A stretch of DNA of 20,798 nucleotides from Methanoregula sp. (GCA_028705545.1 JAQWDG010000012.1:1-20798); one strand, 5' to 3'. Positions 9,795 through 17,234 are shown, counted from the stretch's first letter. Translations and numbers: made by a program. The notes: generated by a model not told the origin, from the sequence alone.

Positions 9795-10508
9795 CTAGTA
9801 TTTTTTCCTTACCGCAAGATACCAGAATATCGCACCGATAATGGCGATTATTCCCACAATAATCCCGAATGCATATTTGATATAGAACGGGGTCTGGGCA
9901 GCTGCCAGTTTCTCGGCATTCTCCAGGTTTCCTTCAAGGTAGGGGTAATTAGGATCGAGCTGTTGGACTTTTTTGAAATCTTCCACACCCTCGCTGCACC
10001 GGCCCATGCCGCAGAGCGCGTATGCCCGGTTGAACCATGCATCGGGGTTATCGGGCTCGAGTGCCGTTGCTTTCCCGAATGCAGAGAGCTGGTCGTTGAA
10101 ATATTTTGATGCGGTCGCTTCATCACCGGCGGTATCCTTGTAGTAATACCCGATATTGTAGAGGATCTGCCCGCGGTTGAGCCAGAACGGCACCGATGTG
10201 CTATTCAGCGCGATTGCCTTGTCCGATGAGGCAAGGGCGAGGTTGAGGGTCGAAAGCGGGTCCTGCGTCTTCTGGTGGACCCGGTTGAGAATGTCCGCCC
10301 GGCCGTTCCATGCATCTGCAAAAGTCGGGTCAAGCGAGATTGCCTGGTCGTATGCCTGGAGAGCAAGGGTATAGTTGTTCTGTGCCGTCAGGTTCTCGCC
10401 TGCCGCATACCACCCGGCAGCATCGGCCGGATCTGCCGTGACCGGGAGGATGAGGCATGCGCACAGCACCAGAAGGAATGCGAGAGGTGCAGCATACGTG
10501 TACTTCAT
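9795..10508 (-). CDS. Small secreted TPR protein with C-terminal membrane anchor
   Basis: 237 residues from the ATG at 10508. A GTG ten codons upstream (10538) is also in frame, but the ATG places the charged MKY directly before the hydrophobic core of a signal peptide (about residues 5-24, likely cleaved after VTA). The exported part has about four TPR-like units (for example TLALQAYDQAISLDP, and AFGKATALEPDNPDAWFNRA) with three possible N-glycosylation sequons (NLT, NYT, NST). A single transmembrane helix (about residues 208-231) ends in VRKKY, so the TPR domain should face outward and the tail inward. It is on the same strand as the tRNA methyltransferase, 66 bp after that gene's stop, and tail to tail with the giant TPR gene. 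No Shine-Dalgarno is visible; an AT-rich GAAAATTCTT about 35 nt upstream may be the promoter. Function unknown; a surface protein-protein interaction role is inferred. Confidence 0.88.
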   Translation of the reverse strand: MKYTYAAPLAFLLVLCACLILPVTADPADAAGWYAAGENLTAQNNYTLALQAYDQAISLDPTFADAWNGRADILNRVHQKTQDPLSTLNLALASSDKAIALNSTSVPFWLNRGQILYNIGYYYKDTAGDEATASKYFNDQLSAFGKATALEPDNPDAWFNRAYALCGMGRCSEGVEDFKKVQQLDPNYPYLEGNLENAEKLAAAQTPFYIKYAFGIIVGIIAIIGAIFWYLAVRKKY

Positions 10509-10574
10509 AACAGCAAGTACATGGGGCACAAGACCCACTTAAGAATTTTCACCGGATGGCACCGTACGGTACGT

Positions 10575-11540
10575 TCACCGTTTCAGCACGAGGACATGCC
10601 GGGTGAGGCTCTTATGCACCCTTTGCGTATGGTGCTGGAGGACGGGCATGTGCTGCCCGGCAATGGCGGAAATATCCCGGTGCGTTACCACGATTGCCCG
10701 ACGGCCGGGCAGAAGGACGCGGTGCATCTCCTCAAGCGCACCATGGTAGAGGTTCTCCATGGTATCCTCTTTTTTGATGCAGACCGACTGCCCGTACGGG
10801 AAATCGGTTGCAATGGCATCGATGGATGCGTCCCGTACCGGGAGCCGGGTAGCATCGGCAAGCATCAGCGTTCCCTGCACCAGGTTCTCCCGGCACCCGC
10901 CGATCATCATCGGGTCGAAGTCACTCCCTATCGTTTCCATGCCGAGCATCTCCGACTCGATCAGGGTCCCGCCTGTCCCGCAGAACGGATCGAGGAGTTT
11001 TGCACCCGCACCGCACATGGTAAGGTTGACCAGGGTCCGGGCCATCCGGGGCATCATGACCCCGGGGTGGAAGAACTCCCGTTTCCCCGGGTTCCGCTCG
11101 TTATACGCACCGCGGGCGATCCGGTACAGGACTTTCCCGAAATAGCAGCGGTCCCCGGAAAGGATCGCCCGGTACTCCACCGGGGGATCGATCAGCTGCA
11201 CGGGCCCTTTGACCATGGTACCGATCAACCGTTCGAACTCCCGCTGGGAACAGGGGTTGTGATCGTTACCGGCATGGATGAGTTTTGCCCGACCGGCAAA
11301 CGGCTGTTTTGTAGTAAGGGAAAGATCCGAAAGCAGGCTGCGAAACGAGGCGGGATCCGGGTCGCACTCGCCAAGGTACTCCATCACCACGTGGGTCATC
11401 GCGAGGCGCTGTGCAGCAGAGGGATCCGGGCATTCTGCAACCGCGACCTGCGGGCGGAAATCCGTCACCGTCCCGACACACTCGAGCTCGGCACGGGGAA
11501 GAGTCTCGTTCTCGCCCGAGAGCTCGAAGATCAGCTTCAT
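10575..11540 (-). CDS. tRNA (guanine(10)-N2)-methyltransferase, Trm-G10 type
   Basis: 321 residues. The N-terminal half (about 1-150) fits the ferredoxin-like plus THUMP tRNA-binding module of this family. The C-terminal half is a Rossmann methyltransferase: FFHPGVMMPRMARTLVNLT (about 156-174) is the family's entry segment, DPFCGTGG (184-191) is the SAM-binding motif I, GSDFDP (205-210) the acidic strand-2 end, ADATRLPV the next SAM contact, and DFPYG (246-250) the catalytic motif IV, usually D-P/L-P-Y. By family knowledge the enzyme makes N2-methyl- or N2,N2-dimethylguanosine at tRNA position 10. The ATG at 11540 gives a normal family length, with no obvious Shine-Dalgarno. It lies downstream of dnaJ on the same strand, but T-runs in the 77-bp gap suggest separate transcription. 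A related THUMP methyltransferase of other specificity is the main alternative. Confidence 0.88.
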   Translation of the reverse strand: MKLIFELSGENETLPRAELECVGTVTDFRPQVAVAECPDPSAAQRLAMTHVVMEYLGECDPDPASFRSLLSDLSLTTKQPFAGRAKLIHAGNDHNPCSQREFERLIGTMVKGPVQLIDPPVEYRAILSGDRCYFGKVLYRIARGAYNERNPGKREFFHPGVMMPRMARTLVNLTMCGAGAKLLDPFCGTGGTLIESEMLGMETIGSDFDPMMIGGCRENLVQGTLMLADATRLPVRDASIDAIATDFPYGQSVCIKKEDTMENLYHGALEEMHRVLLPGRRAIVVTHRDISAIAGQHMPVLQHHTQRVHKSLTRHVLVLKR

Positions 11541-11581
11541 TCATACGATATGGACGTTTTTTCCAGAAATACCTGTGGAAG

Positions 11582-11600
11582 AAAAAAGAGAGAAAAAAGG
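11582..11600 (-). terminator. T-run terminator after dnaJ
   Basis: On the minus strand, 18-36 nt past the dnaJ stop, there are two T6 tracts (11593-11598 and 11582-11587) in a pyrimidine-rich context. This is a typical archaeal end-of-transcript signal, placed between dnaJ and the methyltransferase gene. Confidence 0.5.
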
Positions 11601-11617
11601 GAGAAAGGAGAGGGTAG

Positions 11618-12745
11618 TTACTTTTTCCCTTTTTTCTTTCCCATCAGGCCGGAGAAGATTCCGCCGCCCTTGTTTCCATGGCCTTCCAGTTCGGCGATCT
11701 TCTCGTAGAGCTCTTTTTGCTCCCCGGATACGCCTTTGGGGGTAACGATCTTCACGCGTACGAGAAGATCGCCGGGCTTCCCGCGCCGTTTCACGCCTTC
11801 CCCGGCAATCCGGAGAGCCGTGTTGTACTGGATACCAGACGGGATCTTTACCTCGATGTGGCGCTTGTCGATGGTCTCGACGTCAACGGTTGTCCCGAGC
11901 ACCGCGAGCGCCGGGGTGATCTCTACCGTTGTTTCGAGGTTGTCGCCCATCCGCTCGAAGCGCTTGTTCGGGAGCACGTACATCTCGATATAGAGATCGC
12001 CGTTTGGCGCCCCGTAGTCCCCGGCTTCGCCATAGCCTTCCATGCGCAGGCGCATGCCGCTGTCCACACCGGCCGGGATATGGATGGAGATTTTACGCTT
12101 CACTCTTGTATGGCCGGACCCGTGGCAGCTGCGGCACTGCTTCTCCGGGATCTTGCCCCGGCCGCCGCACATGGTACAGGGGGTCATCCGGACAAACTGG
12201 CCAAAGACCGACTGCGTTGTCTGGCGCATCTGGCCGCTGCCGCCGCACCGGGGGCAGACATTGGTCTTTTTCGTCTCGCTGCCCGAGCCGGCACACGTGG
12301 GGCAGGCCTCGCTGTGCAGCACATCGATCTCCTTGTCCGTCCCGGCAACCGCTTCTTCAAGCGAGATCTGCATCCGCATTAAGACATCGTCGCCGGACCG
12401 TGGCCCGGAACGGCGCTGGCCGCCGCCGAAGAAGTCGAAGATGTCCCCAAAACCGGAGAAGTCGGAGGAGAAACCTCCCCCGCCGAATCCGCTGGCCCCG
12501 GTATAGGATCCTTTCGAGGCGTTCGTGTAGGTCTCGTGGCCCATATTGTCGTACTGCGCACGCTTCTGGGCATCAGAGAGCACGCTGTACGCCTCGTTGA
12601 TCGACTTGAACTTTTCTTCGGCTCCCGGGTCCTTGCAGACATCCGGGTGGTACTTCCGGGCGAGATTGCGGTAGGCCTTCTGGATCTCTTTTTCATCGGC
12701 AGTCCTCGGTACTCCGAGGGTGTCATAGTAGTCGCCCGTAGCCAT
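11618..12745 (-). CDS. dnaJ: Chaperone protein DnaJ (Hsp40)
   Basis: 375 residues, the usual length for a type I DnaJ. The J domain (1-70) carries the HPD triad at 33-35 needed to stimulate DnaK ATPase. A Gly/Phe-rich linker follows (about 78-112, with FGGGGFSS and FDFFGGG). The zinc-binding domain has all four CxxCxGxG motifs: CPTCAGSG, CPRCGGSG, CTMCGGRG, CRSCHGSG. The C-terminal substrate-binding domain ends in a Gly/Lys-rich tail (GKKKGKK). The protein delivers unfolded clients to DnaK in the cytosol. The start ATG lies 6 nt after the dnaK stop, with a weak GAGTGAG before it, so it is translated from the grpE-dnaK-dnaJ transcript. It is the last gene of the operon, followed by T-runs. Confidence 0.97.
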   Translation of the reverse strand: MATGDYYDTLGVPRTADEKEIQKAYRNLARKYHPDVCKDPGAEEKFKSINEAYSVLSDAQKRAQYDNMGHETYTNASKGSYTGASGFGGGGFSSDFSGFGDIFDFFGGGQRRSGPRSGDDVLMRMQISLEEAVAGTDKEIDVLHSEACPTCAGSGSETKKTNVCPRCGGSGQMRQTTQSVFGQFVRMTPCTMCGGRGKIPEKQCRSCHGSGHTRVKRKISIHIPAGVDSGMRLRMEGYGEAGDYGAPNGDLYIEMYVLPNKRFERMGDNLETTVEITPALAVLGTTVDVETIDKRHIEVKIPSGIQYNTALRIAGEGVKRRGKPGDLLVRVKIVTPKGVSGEQKELYEKIAELEGHGNKGGGIFSGLMGKKKGKK

Positions 12746-12751
12746 CAGCGC

Positions 12752-14632
12752 TCACTCGTCTTTGACTTTGTAATCCGCGTTTACGACGTTGTCGTCCGGT
12801 TTCTTTTCCGGTTCGGGTTCCTGCTGAGGTCCGGCACCGGCAGCGCCTCCCGCTCCACCGGCCGCTCCCTGCTGCTTTGCCGCGTTCTCTGCCTGCATCT
12901 TCTGGTAGATCTTCGTGGTCGCCGCATACACCGCTTCGGTCAGGGTATCCATTGCCTTCTTGATCTCGTCGCTGTTTTCACCGGCAAGGACCTTCCGTAC
13001 TTCCGCGATACCGTCCTCGACCTTCTTCTTGTCGTCGGCTTCGAGCTTGTCGCCGCTCTCTTTTAACATCTTTTCCGCGGTAAAGACCGCGGTATCGGCC
13101 TGGTTCCGGATCTCGATCTCGTCGCGCTTCTTCTTGTCGTCGGCCTCGAACTGCTTTGCGGCGTCCATCATCTTCTTGATCTCTTCATCGGAGAGCTTCT
13201 TGTCGCCCTTGATGGAGATCGCCTGCTCGTTGCCGCTCCCGAGGTCCTTTGCGGAGACGTGGATGATACCGTTTGAATCGATATCGAAGGTTACCTCAAT
13301 CTGCGGGATGCCGCGGGGTGCCGGCGGGATGCCGGTCAGCTGGAACTTGCCGAGCGTGAAGTTGTCCTTTGCAAGCGCCCGCTCTCCCTGCACGACATGG
13401 ATCTCGACGCTTGTCTGGCCGTCTGCGGCAGTCGAGAAGATCTGGCTCTTTCTTGTCGGGATCGTGGTGTTCCTCTCGATCAGCTTCGTTGCGATCCCGC
13501 CCAGTGTCTCGATGCCGAGCGTAAGCGGAGTCACATCAAGGAGCACGATATCCTTGGTCTCACCGGTGAGTACGGCACCCTGGATGGCTGCACCGAGGGC
13601 AACGCACTCGTCCGGGTTGAGGCCCTTGTCCGGTTCCTTCTCCAGCAGCTTCTTTACGGTTTCGACAACGAGCGGAATACGGGTCGACCCGCCCACGAGA
13701 AGAACGTGGTCGATGTCCTTTGCCGTCATCTTCGCATCGCTTAATGCCTGTTTGACCGGTCCTTCGGTTGAACGGACAAGGTCCCCGATCAGTTGTTCGA
13801 GTTTCGACCGGGTAAGGTCGATATTGAGGAACTTGGGGCCCGTTGAATCGGTGGTGATGTACGGCAGGTTGATGTTGGTGGTCTGGCGCTGGGAGAGCTC
13901 GATCTTCGCGTTCTCGGATGCATCGCGCAGGCGCTGCATTGCGTAGATATCGGTCTTGAGGTCGATGCCCTCTTTCTTCTTAAATTCCTCGACAAGATAA
14001 TCGGTGATGAGCTTATCGAAGTCGTCGCCGCCGAGGTGGTTGTTCCCCGCCGTTGCCTTGACTTCGAAAACACCGTCGCCGAGGGTCAGGATCGAGACAT
14101 CGAACGTACCGCCGCCGAGGTCGTAGACAAGGACCGTTACATCCTGTTCCTTGTCGATCCCGTACGCAAGGGCACTTGCCGTAGGCTCGTTGATGATACG
14201 CATGACTTCGAGACCGGCGATCTTCCCGGCGTCCTTTGTTGCCTGGCGCTGGGCATCGTTGAAGTACGCCGGGACGGTGATGACCGCCTTTGCAATCTTC
14301 TCGCCCAGGTACGCCTCGGCATCGGTCTTGAGCTTCTGGAGGATCATCGCCGAGATTTCCTGCGGCGTGTACTCCTTGTCCCCGATCTTGACCTTTTCCG
14401 TGGTCCCCATCTTGCGCTTGATGGACTGGATCGTGCGCTGGGGGTTTGTGATAGCCTGCCGTTTTGCGAGGCTCCCCACGAGGCGCTCGCCCTCTTTTGT
14501 GAATGCAACGACCGATGCGGTGGTCCGTCCGCCTTCGCTGTTGGGGATGACGATGGGTTTTCCCGCCTCCATAATCGACATGCAGGAGAAGGTGGTCCCA
14601 AGGTCGATACCTAAAATCTTCTCGTTTGCCAT
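12752..14632 (-). CDS. dnaK: Chaperone protein DnaK (Hsp70)
   Basis: 626 residues. The ATPase domain shows phosphate-1 GIDLGTTFS (8-16), phosphate-2 VYDLGGGTFDVSI (169-181) and the adenosine motif LLVGGSTRIP. The linker LLLDVTPLTLGIET leads to the substrate-binding domain and an alpha-helical lid. The tail (Gly/Ala-rich, then NVVNADYKVKDE) resembles the bacterial DnaK C-terminus. Between IKRKMG and the YTPQEIS segment it lacks the roughly two dozen residues present in E. coli DnaK, as in Gram-positive and other archaeal Hsp70s. Archaeal dnaK is generally viewed as acquired from bacteria. The start is supported by GGAGG (14644-14648 on the minus strand), 11 nt before the ATG and inside the end of grpE; the grpE stop is 6 nt upstream. 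Confidence 0.98.
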   Translation of the reverse strand: MANEKILGIDLGTTFSCMSIMEAGKPIVIPNSEGGRTTASVVAFTKEGERLVGSLAKRQAITNPQRTIQSIKRKMGTTEKVKIGDKEYTPQEISAMILQKLKTDAEAYLGEKIAKAVITVPAYFNDAQRQATKDAGKIAGLEVMRIINEPTASALAYGIDKEQDVTVLVYDLGGGTFDVSILTLGDGVFEVKATAGNNHLGGDDFDKLITDYLVEEFKKKEGIDLKTDIYAMQRLRDASENAKIELSQRQTTNINLPYITTDSTGPKFLNIDLTRSKLEQLIGDLVRSTEGPVKQALSDAKMTAKDIDHVLLVGGSTRIPLVVETVKKLLEKEPDKGLNPDECVALGAAIQGAVLTGETKDIVLLDVTPLTLGIETLGGIATKLIERNTTIPTRKSQIFSTAADGQTSVEIHVVQGERALAKDNFTLGKFQLTGIPPAPRGIPQIEVTFDIDSNGIIHVSAKDLGSGNEQAISIKGDKKLSDEEIKKMMDAAKQFEADDKKKRDEIEIRNQADTAVFTAEKMLKESGDKLEADDKKKVEDGIAEVRKVLAGENSDEIKKAMDTLTEAVYAATTKIYQKMQAENAAKQQGAAGGAGGAAGAGPQQEPEPEKKPDDNVVNADYKVKDE

Positions 14633-14638
14633 AAGAGT

Positions 14639-15208
14639 TCAGTCCTCCTTTTTGGGTGAATCACAATTTTCTTTCTGATCTTTGCTTTCCGTTTTTCCTT
14701 TCGATACTGCAACTTTTGCGTACCGGATCACTTTCTTGTGCATCCGGTATCCCGGGGACACGACATCGATGACCAGGCCTTCCTTTTCATCAGAAGGAAC
14801 ATGGGCGATCGCTTCGTGTTCGTTCGGGTCAAATGTTTTTTTCAATGCGTCAATCTGGGAGATACCGTGCCGTGCAAGAATATCGGCAAACAGGCTGCGG
14901 ATATGTTCGACACCGGTGCGGAGATGTTCGTCGTCTGCCTTGAGGGCACGCTCCAGGTTGTCGGCAATCTCCAGCACATCGACCGCAAAGCGTTCGTTTG
15001 CGTGGTGCACCAGGGATTCCTGGTCCCGGGCAACCCTCTTACGGTAGTTGTCGAAATCCGCGGCAAGCCGGAGGTACCGCTCGTTCGCATCTGCCAGCTG
15101 TTTCTTCTGTTCCGCGAGTTCGTCGCGTTCAGGAACCGGGCTGGCTGCGGATTTTTCCGGCTCTTTTGCCTTGGTATCCGGCACAGGGGGGGTATCGTGA
15201 TCTTCCAT
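14639..15208 (-). CDS. grpE: Nucleotide exchange factor GrpE
   Basis: 189 residues from the ATG at 15208. In-frame ATGs at 15220 and 15232 would add four or eight residues. The TATA box at 15253-15260 predicts transcription starting near 15230, so 15208 (short leader) is preferred, but a leaderless start at 15232 cannot be excluded. A charged disordered N-terminus (to about 30) is followed by the long dimerising helix (ELAEQKKQLADANERYLRLA), the family signature FDNYRKRVARDQE, and the C-terminal beta domain (PNEHEAIAHVPSDEKEGLV, then GYRMHKKVIRYAKVAVSKG). GrpE releases ADP from DnaK in the cytosol. It is the first gene of grpE-dnaK-dnaJ, with 6 nt between its stop and dnaK. Confidence 0.96.
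   Translation of the reverse strand: MEDHDTPPVPDTKAKEPEKSAASPVPERDELAEQKKQLADANERYLRLAADFDNYRKRVARDQESLVHHANERFAVDVLEIADNLERALKADDEHLRTGVEHIRSLFADILARHGISQIDALKKTFDPNEHEAIAHVPSDEKEGLVIDVVSPGYRMHKKVIRYAKVAVSKGKTESKDQKENCDSPKKED
14644..14648 (-). promoter_or_regulatory. Shine-Dalgarno site of dnaK
   Basis: The minus strand reads AAAAAGGAGGACTG before the dnaK ATG. The GGAGG core matches the archaeal 16S anti-Shine-Dalgarno and lies within the last codons of grpE. It fixes the dnaK start and points to translation from a shared mRNA. Confidence 0.7.
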
Positions 15209-15252
15209 AACACATCCCATTCGATGTTCCATTATCTATTGAATTGTGGTTC

Positions 15253-15260
15253 TATATAAA
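15253..15260 (-). promoter_or_regulatory. TATA box of the grpE-dnaK-dnaJ operon
   Basis: The minus strand reads CAAAATTTATATAGAAC. TTTATATA is a near-ideal archaeal TATA box, with an A-rich BRE-like stretch directly upstream. Its centre is about 48 nt before the chosen grpE ATG, predicting a start point near 15230. Confidence 0.65.
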
Positions 15261-15314
15261 TTTTGAGAACACTCCAACGACTGAACAGACCCACTAAAGG
15301 GGTTTTTAAAAATA

Positions 15315-15326
15315 TCTGCCGGCAGA
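15315..15326. promoter_or_regulatory. 12-bp palindrome upstream of the grpE TATA box
   Basis: TCTGCCGGCAGA is a perfect palindrome about 55 bp upstream of the grpE TATA box, in a non-coding stretch. It could be a dimeric regulator's operator; no known consensus is recognised. Confidence 0.3.
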
Positions 15327-15353
15327 ACCGCTGGGGAAACCTTCGGGTGCCTG

Positions 15354-15371
15354 CCGGGAACTGTTTCCCGG
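15354..15371. repeat. Short inverted repeat in the grpE-purH gap
   Basis: CCGGGAA, a 4-nt loop, then TTCCCGG: a perfect 7-bp stem. It is not followed by a T-run on either strand, so it is not an obvious terminator. Confidence 0.4.
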
Positions 15372-15409
15372 AAAAGGTATTGTGCATACCCCCCACCGCT
15401 CTCTTTTCT

Positions 15410-15528
15410 TTTTCCCCCAAAGACCCCCCTTCCGGTTATTTGCAGGTTTTGCTTCAGGTTATTCTCGTAAAAATCCCGATATTTCACATGCGGTACTGCG
15501 ATCGTAAGAGGGGGTCTTTGGGGGAAAA
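15410..15528. repeat. 19-bp perfect inverted repeat with 81-nt spacer
   Basis: The arms are 15410-15428 (TTTTCCCCCAAAGACCCCC) and its exact reverse complement at 15510-15528. The spacer contains GGTTATT twice (24 bp apart) and no convincing ORF. No target-site duplication is visible outside the arms (CTCTTTTCTT on the left, TAATAATTGT on the right). The whole grpE-purH gap (15233-15695) otherwise holds only the grpE promoter, the palindromes and the purH leader described separately. Confidence 0.75.
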
Positions 15529-15568
15529 TAATAATTGTCCGTCAGGTCCGCCAGGAAAAAATACCGCG

Positions 15569-15661
15569 GGACCGGGTGTCATCCGGGTTAAATCAGGCCG
15601 CCCGGTCCGGGCCGGTTTCCCTTGCGAGTAAACGCCGCCTCCGGCAGACGGATGTGCGGCG
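15569..15661 (+). promoter_or_regulatory. Two potential hairpins directly upstream of purH
   Basis: GGACCGGG (15569-15576) pairs with CCCGGTCC (15601-15608): a perfect 8-bp stem with a 24-nt loop. CGCCGC (15633-15638) pairs with GCGGCG (15656-15661), and a T5 run follows at 15665. If transcription of purH starts in the AT-rich stretch near 15525-15535, both would lie in a leader of about 140 nt. I do not recognise a known riboswitch. Confidence 0.3.
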
Positions 15662-15695
15662 TACTTTTTGTCCTTTCCGAGCATATACAGAAACC

Positions 15696-17180
15696 ATGAA
15701 ATGGGCGCTACTTTCGGTATGGGATAAGACCGGGATCGTGGAACTGGCACAGGCACTGGTGAAAAACAAGTTTTCCCTCATGAGTTCCGGCGGTACCGGC
15801 AAAGCGCTGGAGCAGGCAAACATCCCGTTCACGGAAGTCTCGAATTATACCGGGTTTCCCGAAATGATGGACGGGCGGGTAAAGACGCTCCACCCCAAAG
15901 TCCACGGCGGCCTCCTGGGCCGGCGCCAGATCGACGATGCCGTAATGGCGAAGTACGGCATCAACCGGATCGATCTCCTGGTTGTCAACCTCTACCCGTT
16001 CGAGAAGATGTCCGGGCAGTCCCTTCCTCTCGACAAGCTGATCGAGTATATCGATGTGGGAGGCCCGGCCATGATCCGGGCGGCGGCAAAGAACTTCAAA
16101 GACGTTGCCGTTGTGGTTGACCCGGCGGATTACAACGAGGTTGTCCGGACCGTGGAAGGCCCGGGGTTCACCGAGGAGCAGCGGCTGAAGCTTGCGAAAA
16201 AGGCGTTTGCCCGGACCGCTGCCTACGATGCGGCGATCAGCAACTACCTCCAGGCCCTCGATGCGCCGTTCCCCCCGACCCTCTCCCTCCAGTTCACCCA
16301 CGGCAGGAAGCTCCGGTACGGCGAGAACCCGCACCAGCAGGCGGCCGTGTACGGCACATCGGGTATTGCCGGTGCCGAGCCGCTCCAGGGAAAACAGATG
16401 TCGTATAACAACTACCTCGACGTCAACGCAGGGACAGCCCTCCTCCGCGAATTCGAGGAACCCGCAGCCGTCATCGTGAAGCACAACAACCCCTGCGGGG
16501 TCTCGATCGGCTCCGACATCCTCGATGCCTACCTGACCGCCCGCGAGGTAGACCCGGCCTCTGCCTACGGCTCGGTGGTCTCGCTCAACCGCGAAGTGGA
16601 CAAGAAACTCGCAGAAGCCATCGACTCCACCTTTGTCGAAGTCGTGGTGGCCCCCTCGTTCACGAAAGACGCCCTCGTGACCATGAAGAAGAAGGAGAAC
16701 ATGCGGGTGCTTGTCCTGCCGGAGCGGGTCAATGCTGACGAGATCCGGGCAATCGACGGCGGGATCCTCGTCCAGCGGACACCGGCCTACCAGGAGAACT
16801 GGCAGGTCATCACCGACCGCGACCCGACAACCGACGAGATGGCGGCGCTCAAACTTGCCTGGAAGGTCTGCAAGCACACCAAGAGCAATACGATCATCTT
16901 TGCCGACCAGAAACGCACGCTCGGTATCGGCGCCGGGCAGATGAGCCGGGTGGACTCGGCAAAGATCGCCATCGAGAAAGCCTGCGCACCGCTCACCGGC
17001 TCTGCTGTCGCATCCGATGCCTTCCTTCCCTTCCCGGACACCCTTGAAGTAGCGGCAAAAGCCGGGGCAACGGCCCTTGTCCAGCCCGGCGGCTCCATCC
17101 GGGACAAGGAGGTCATCGCTGCGGCGAACAAGCTTAACATGGCGATGATCTTCACCGGCGTGCGGTACTTCCGGCACTGA
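15696..17180 (+). CDS. purH: Bifunctional AICAR formyltransferase / IMP cyclohydrolase PurH
   Basis: 494 residues. It catalyses the last two steps of purine synthesis: formylation of AICAR with 10-formyl-tetrahydrofolate (or the methanogen's equivalent), then ring closure to IMP, in the cytosol. The start is the ATG at 15696, because MKWALLSVWDKTG is the canonical beginning; the 40 codons open upstream show no family sequence. The N-terminal IMP cyclohydrolase domain (about 1-195) shows SSGGTGKAL and DGRVKTLHPKVHGG (59-72). The transformylase domain shows RYGENPHQ (207-214), KQMSYNNYLD (233-242), KHNNPCG (262-268, with the catalytic Lys-His), SDAFLPFPD and the C-terminal FTGVRYFRH. It is slightly shorter than bacterial PurH (about 520-530). 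Many archaea use PurP/PurO instead, so the bacterial-style fused enzyme is notable but known in methanogens. No purine genes adjoin it. Confidence 0.96.
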   Translation: MKWALLSVWDKTGIVELAQALVKNKFSLMSSGGTGKALEQANIPFTEVSNYTGFPEMMDGRVKTLHPKVHGGLLGRRQIDDAVMAKYGINRIDLLVVNLYPFEKMSGQSLPLDKLIEYIDVGGPAMIRAAAKNFKDVAVVVDPADYNEVVRTVEGPGFTEEQRLKLAKKAFARTAAYDAAISNYLQALDAPFPPTLSLQFTHGRKLRYGENPHQQAAVYGTSGIAGAEPLQGKQMSYNNYLDVNAGTALLREFEEPAAVIVKHNNPCGVSIGSDILDAYLTAREVDPASAYGSVVSLNREVDKKLAEAIDSTFVEVVVAPSFTKDALVTMKKKENMRVLVLPERVNADEIRAIDGGILVQRTPAYQENWQVITDRDPTTDEMAALKLAWKVCKHTKSNTIIFADQKRTLGIGAGQMSRVDSAKIAIEKACAPLTGSAVASDAFLPFPDTLEVAAKAGATALVQPGGSIRDKEVIAAANKLNMAMIFTGVRYFRH

Positions 17181-17191
17181 CAAAATTACCG

Positions 17192-17207
17192 GTATTTTTC
17201 TTTTTTA
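17192..17207 (+). terminator. T-rich terminator after purH
   Basis: Starting 12 nt past the purH TGA, the + strand reads GTATTTTTCTTTTTTA, two T tracts (5 and 6) typical of archaeal termination. Confidence 0.6.
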
Positions 17208-17226
17208 TGGCAAAATATCAGATAAA

Positions 17227-17234
17227 TTTATATT
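17227..17234 (+). promoter_or_regulatory. TATA box of the DUF4013 gene
   Basis: GATAAATTTATATTC contains TTTATATT, close to the archaeal TATA consensus, with an A-rich BRE-like flank. The predicted transcription start is near 17257, giving a leader of about 65 nt before the ATG at 17321. Confidence 0.5.

Noticed and set aside
10275..11708. 477-codon + strand ORF over the tRNA methyltransferase and dnaJ ends
   Set aside because: Antisense to two well-supported genes and their gap; no recognisable domain.
15410..15528. A second MITE
   Set aside because: Perfect 19-bp arms, but no flanking target duplication could be found, so it is reported only as an inverted repeat.
15263..15631. 122-codon + strand ORF in the grpE-purH gap
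   Set aside because: Crosses the inverted repeat and hairpins, low-complexity Pro/Arg content, no Shine-Dalgarno, no resemblance to a known family.
15576..15695. 40-codon N-terminal extension of purH
   Set aside because: The canonical PurH start MKWALLSVWDKTG is at 15696; the upstream codons translate the hairpin region and look non-coding.
15708..17183. 491-codon minus-strand ORF opposite purH
   Set aside because: Exact antisense shadow of a strongly conserved PurH reading frame.
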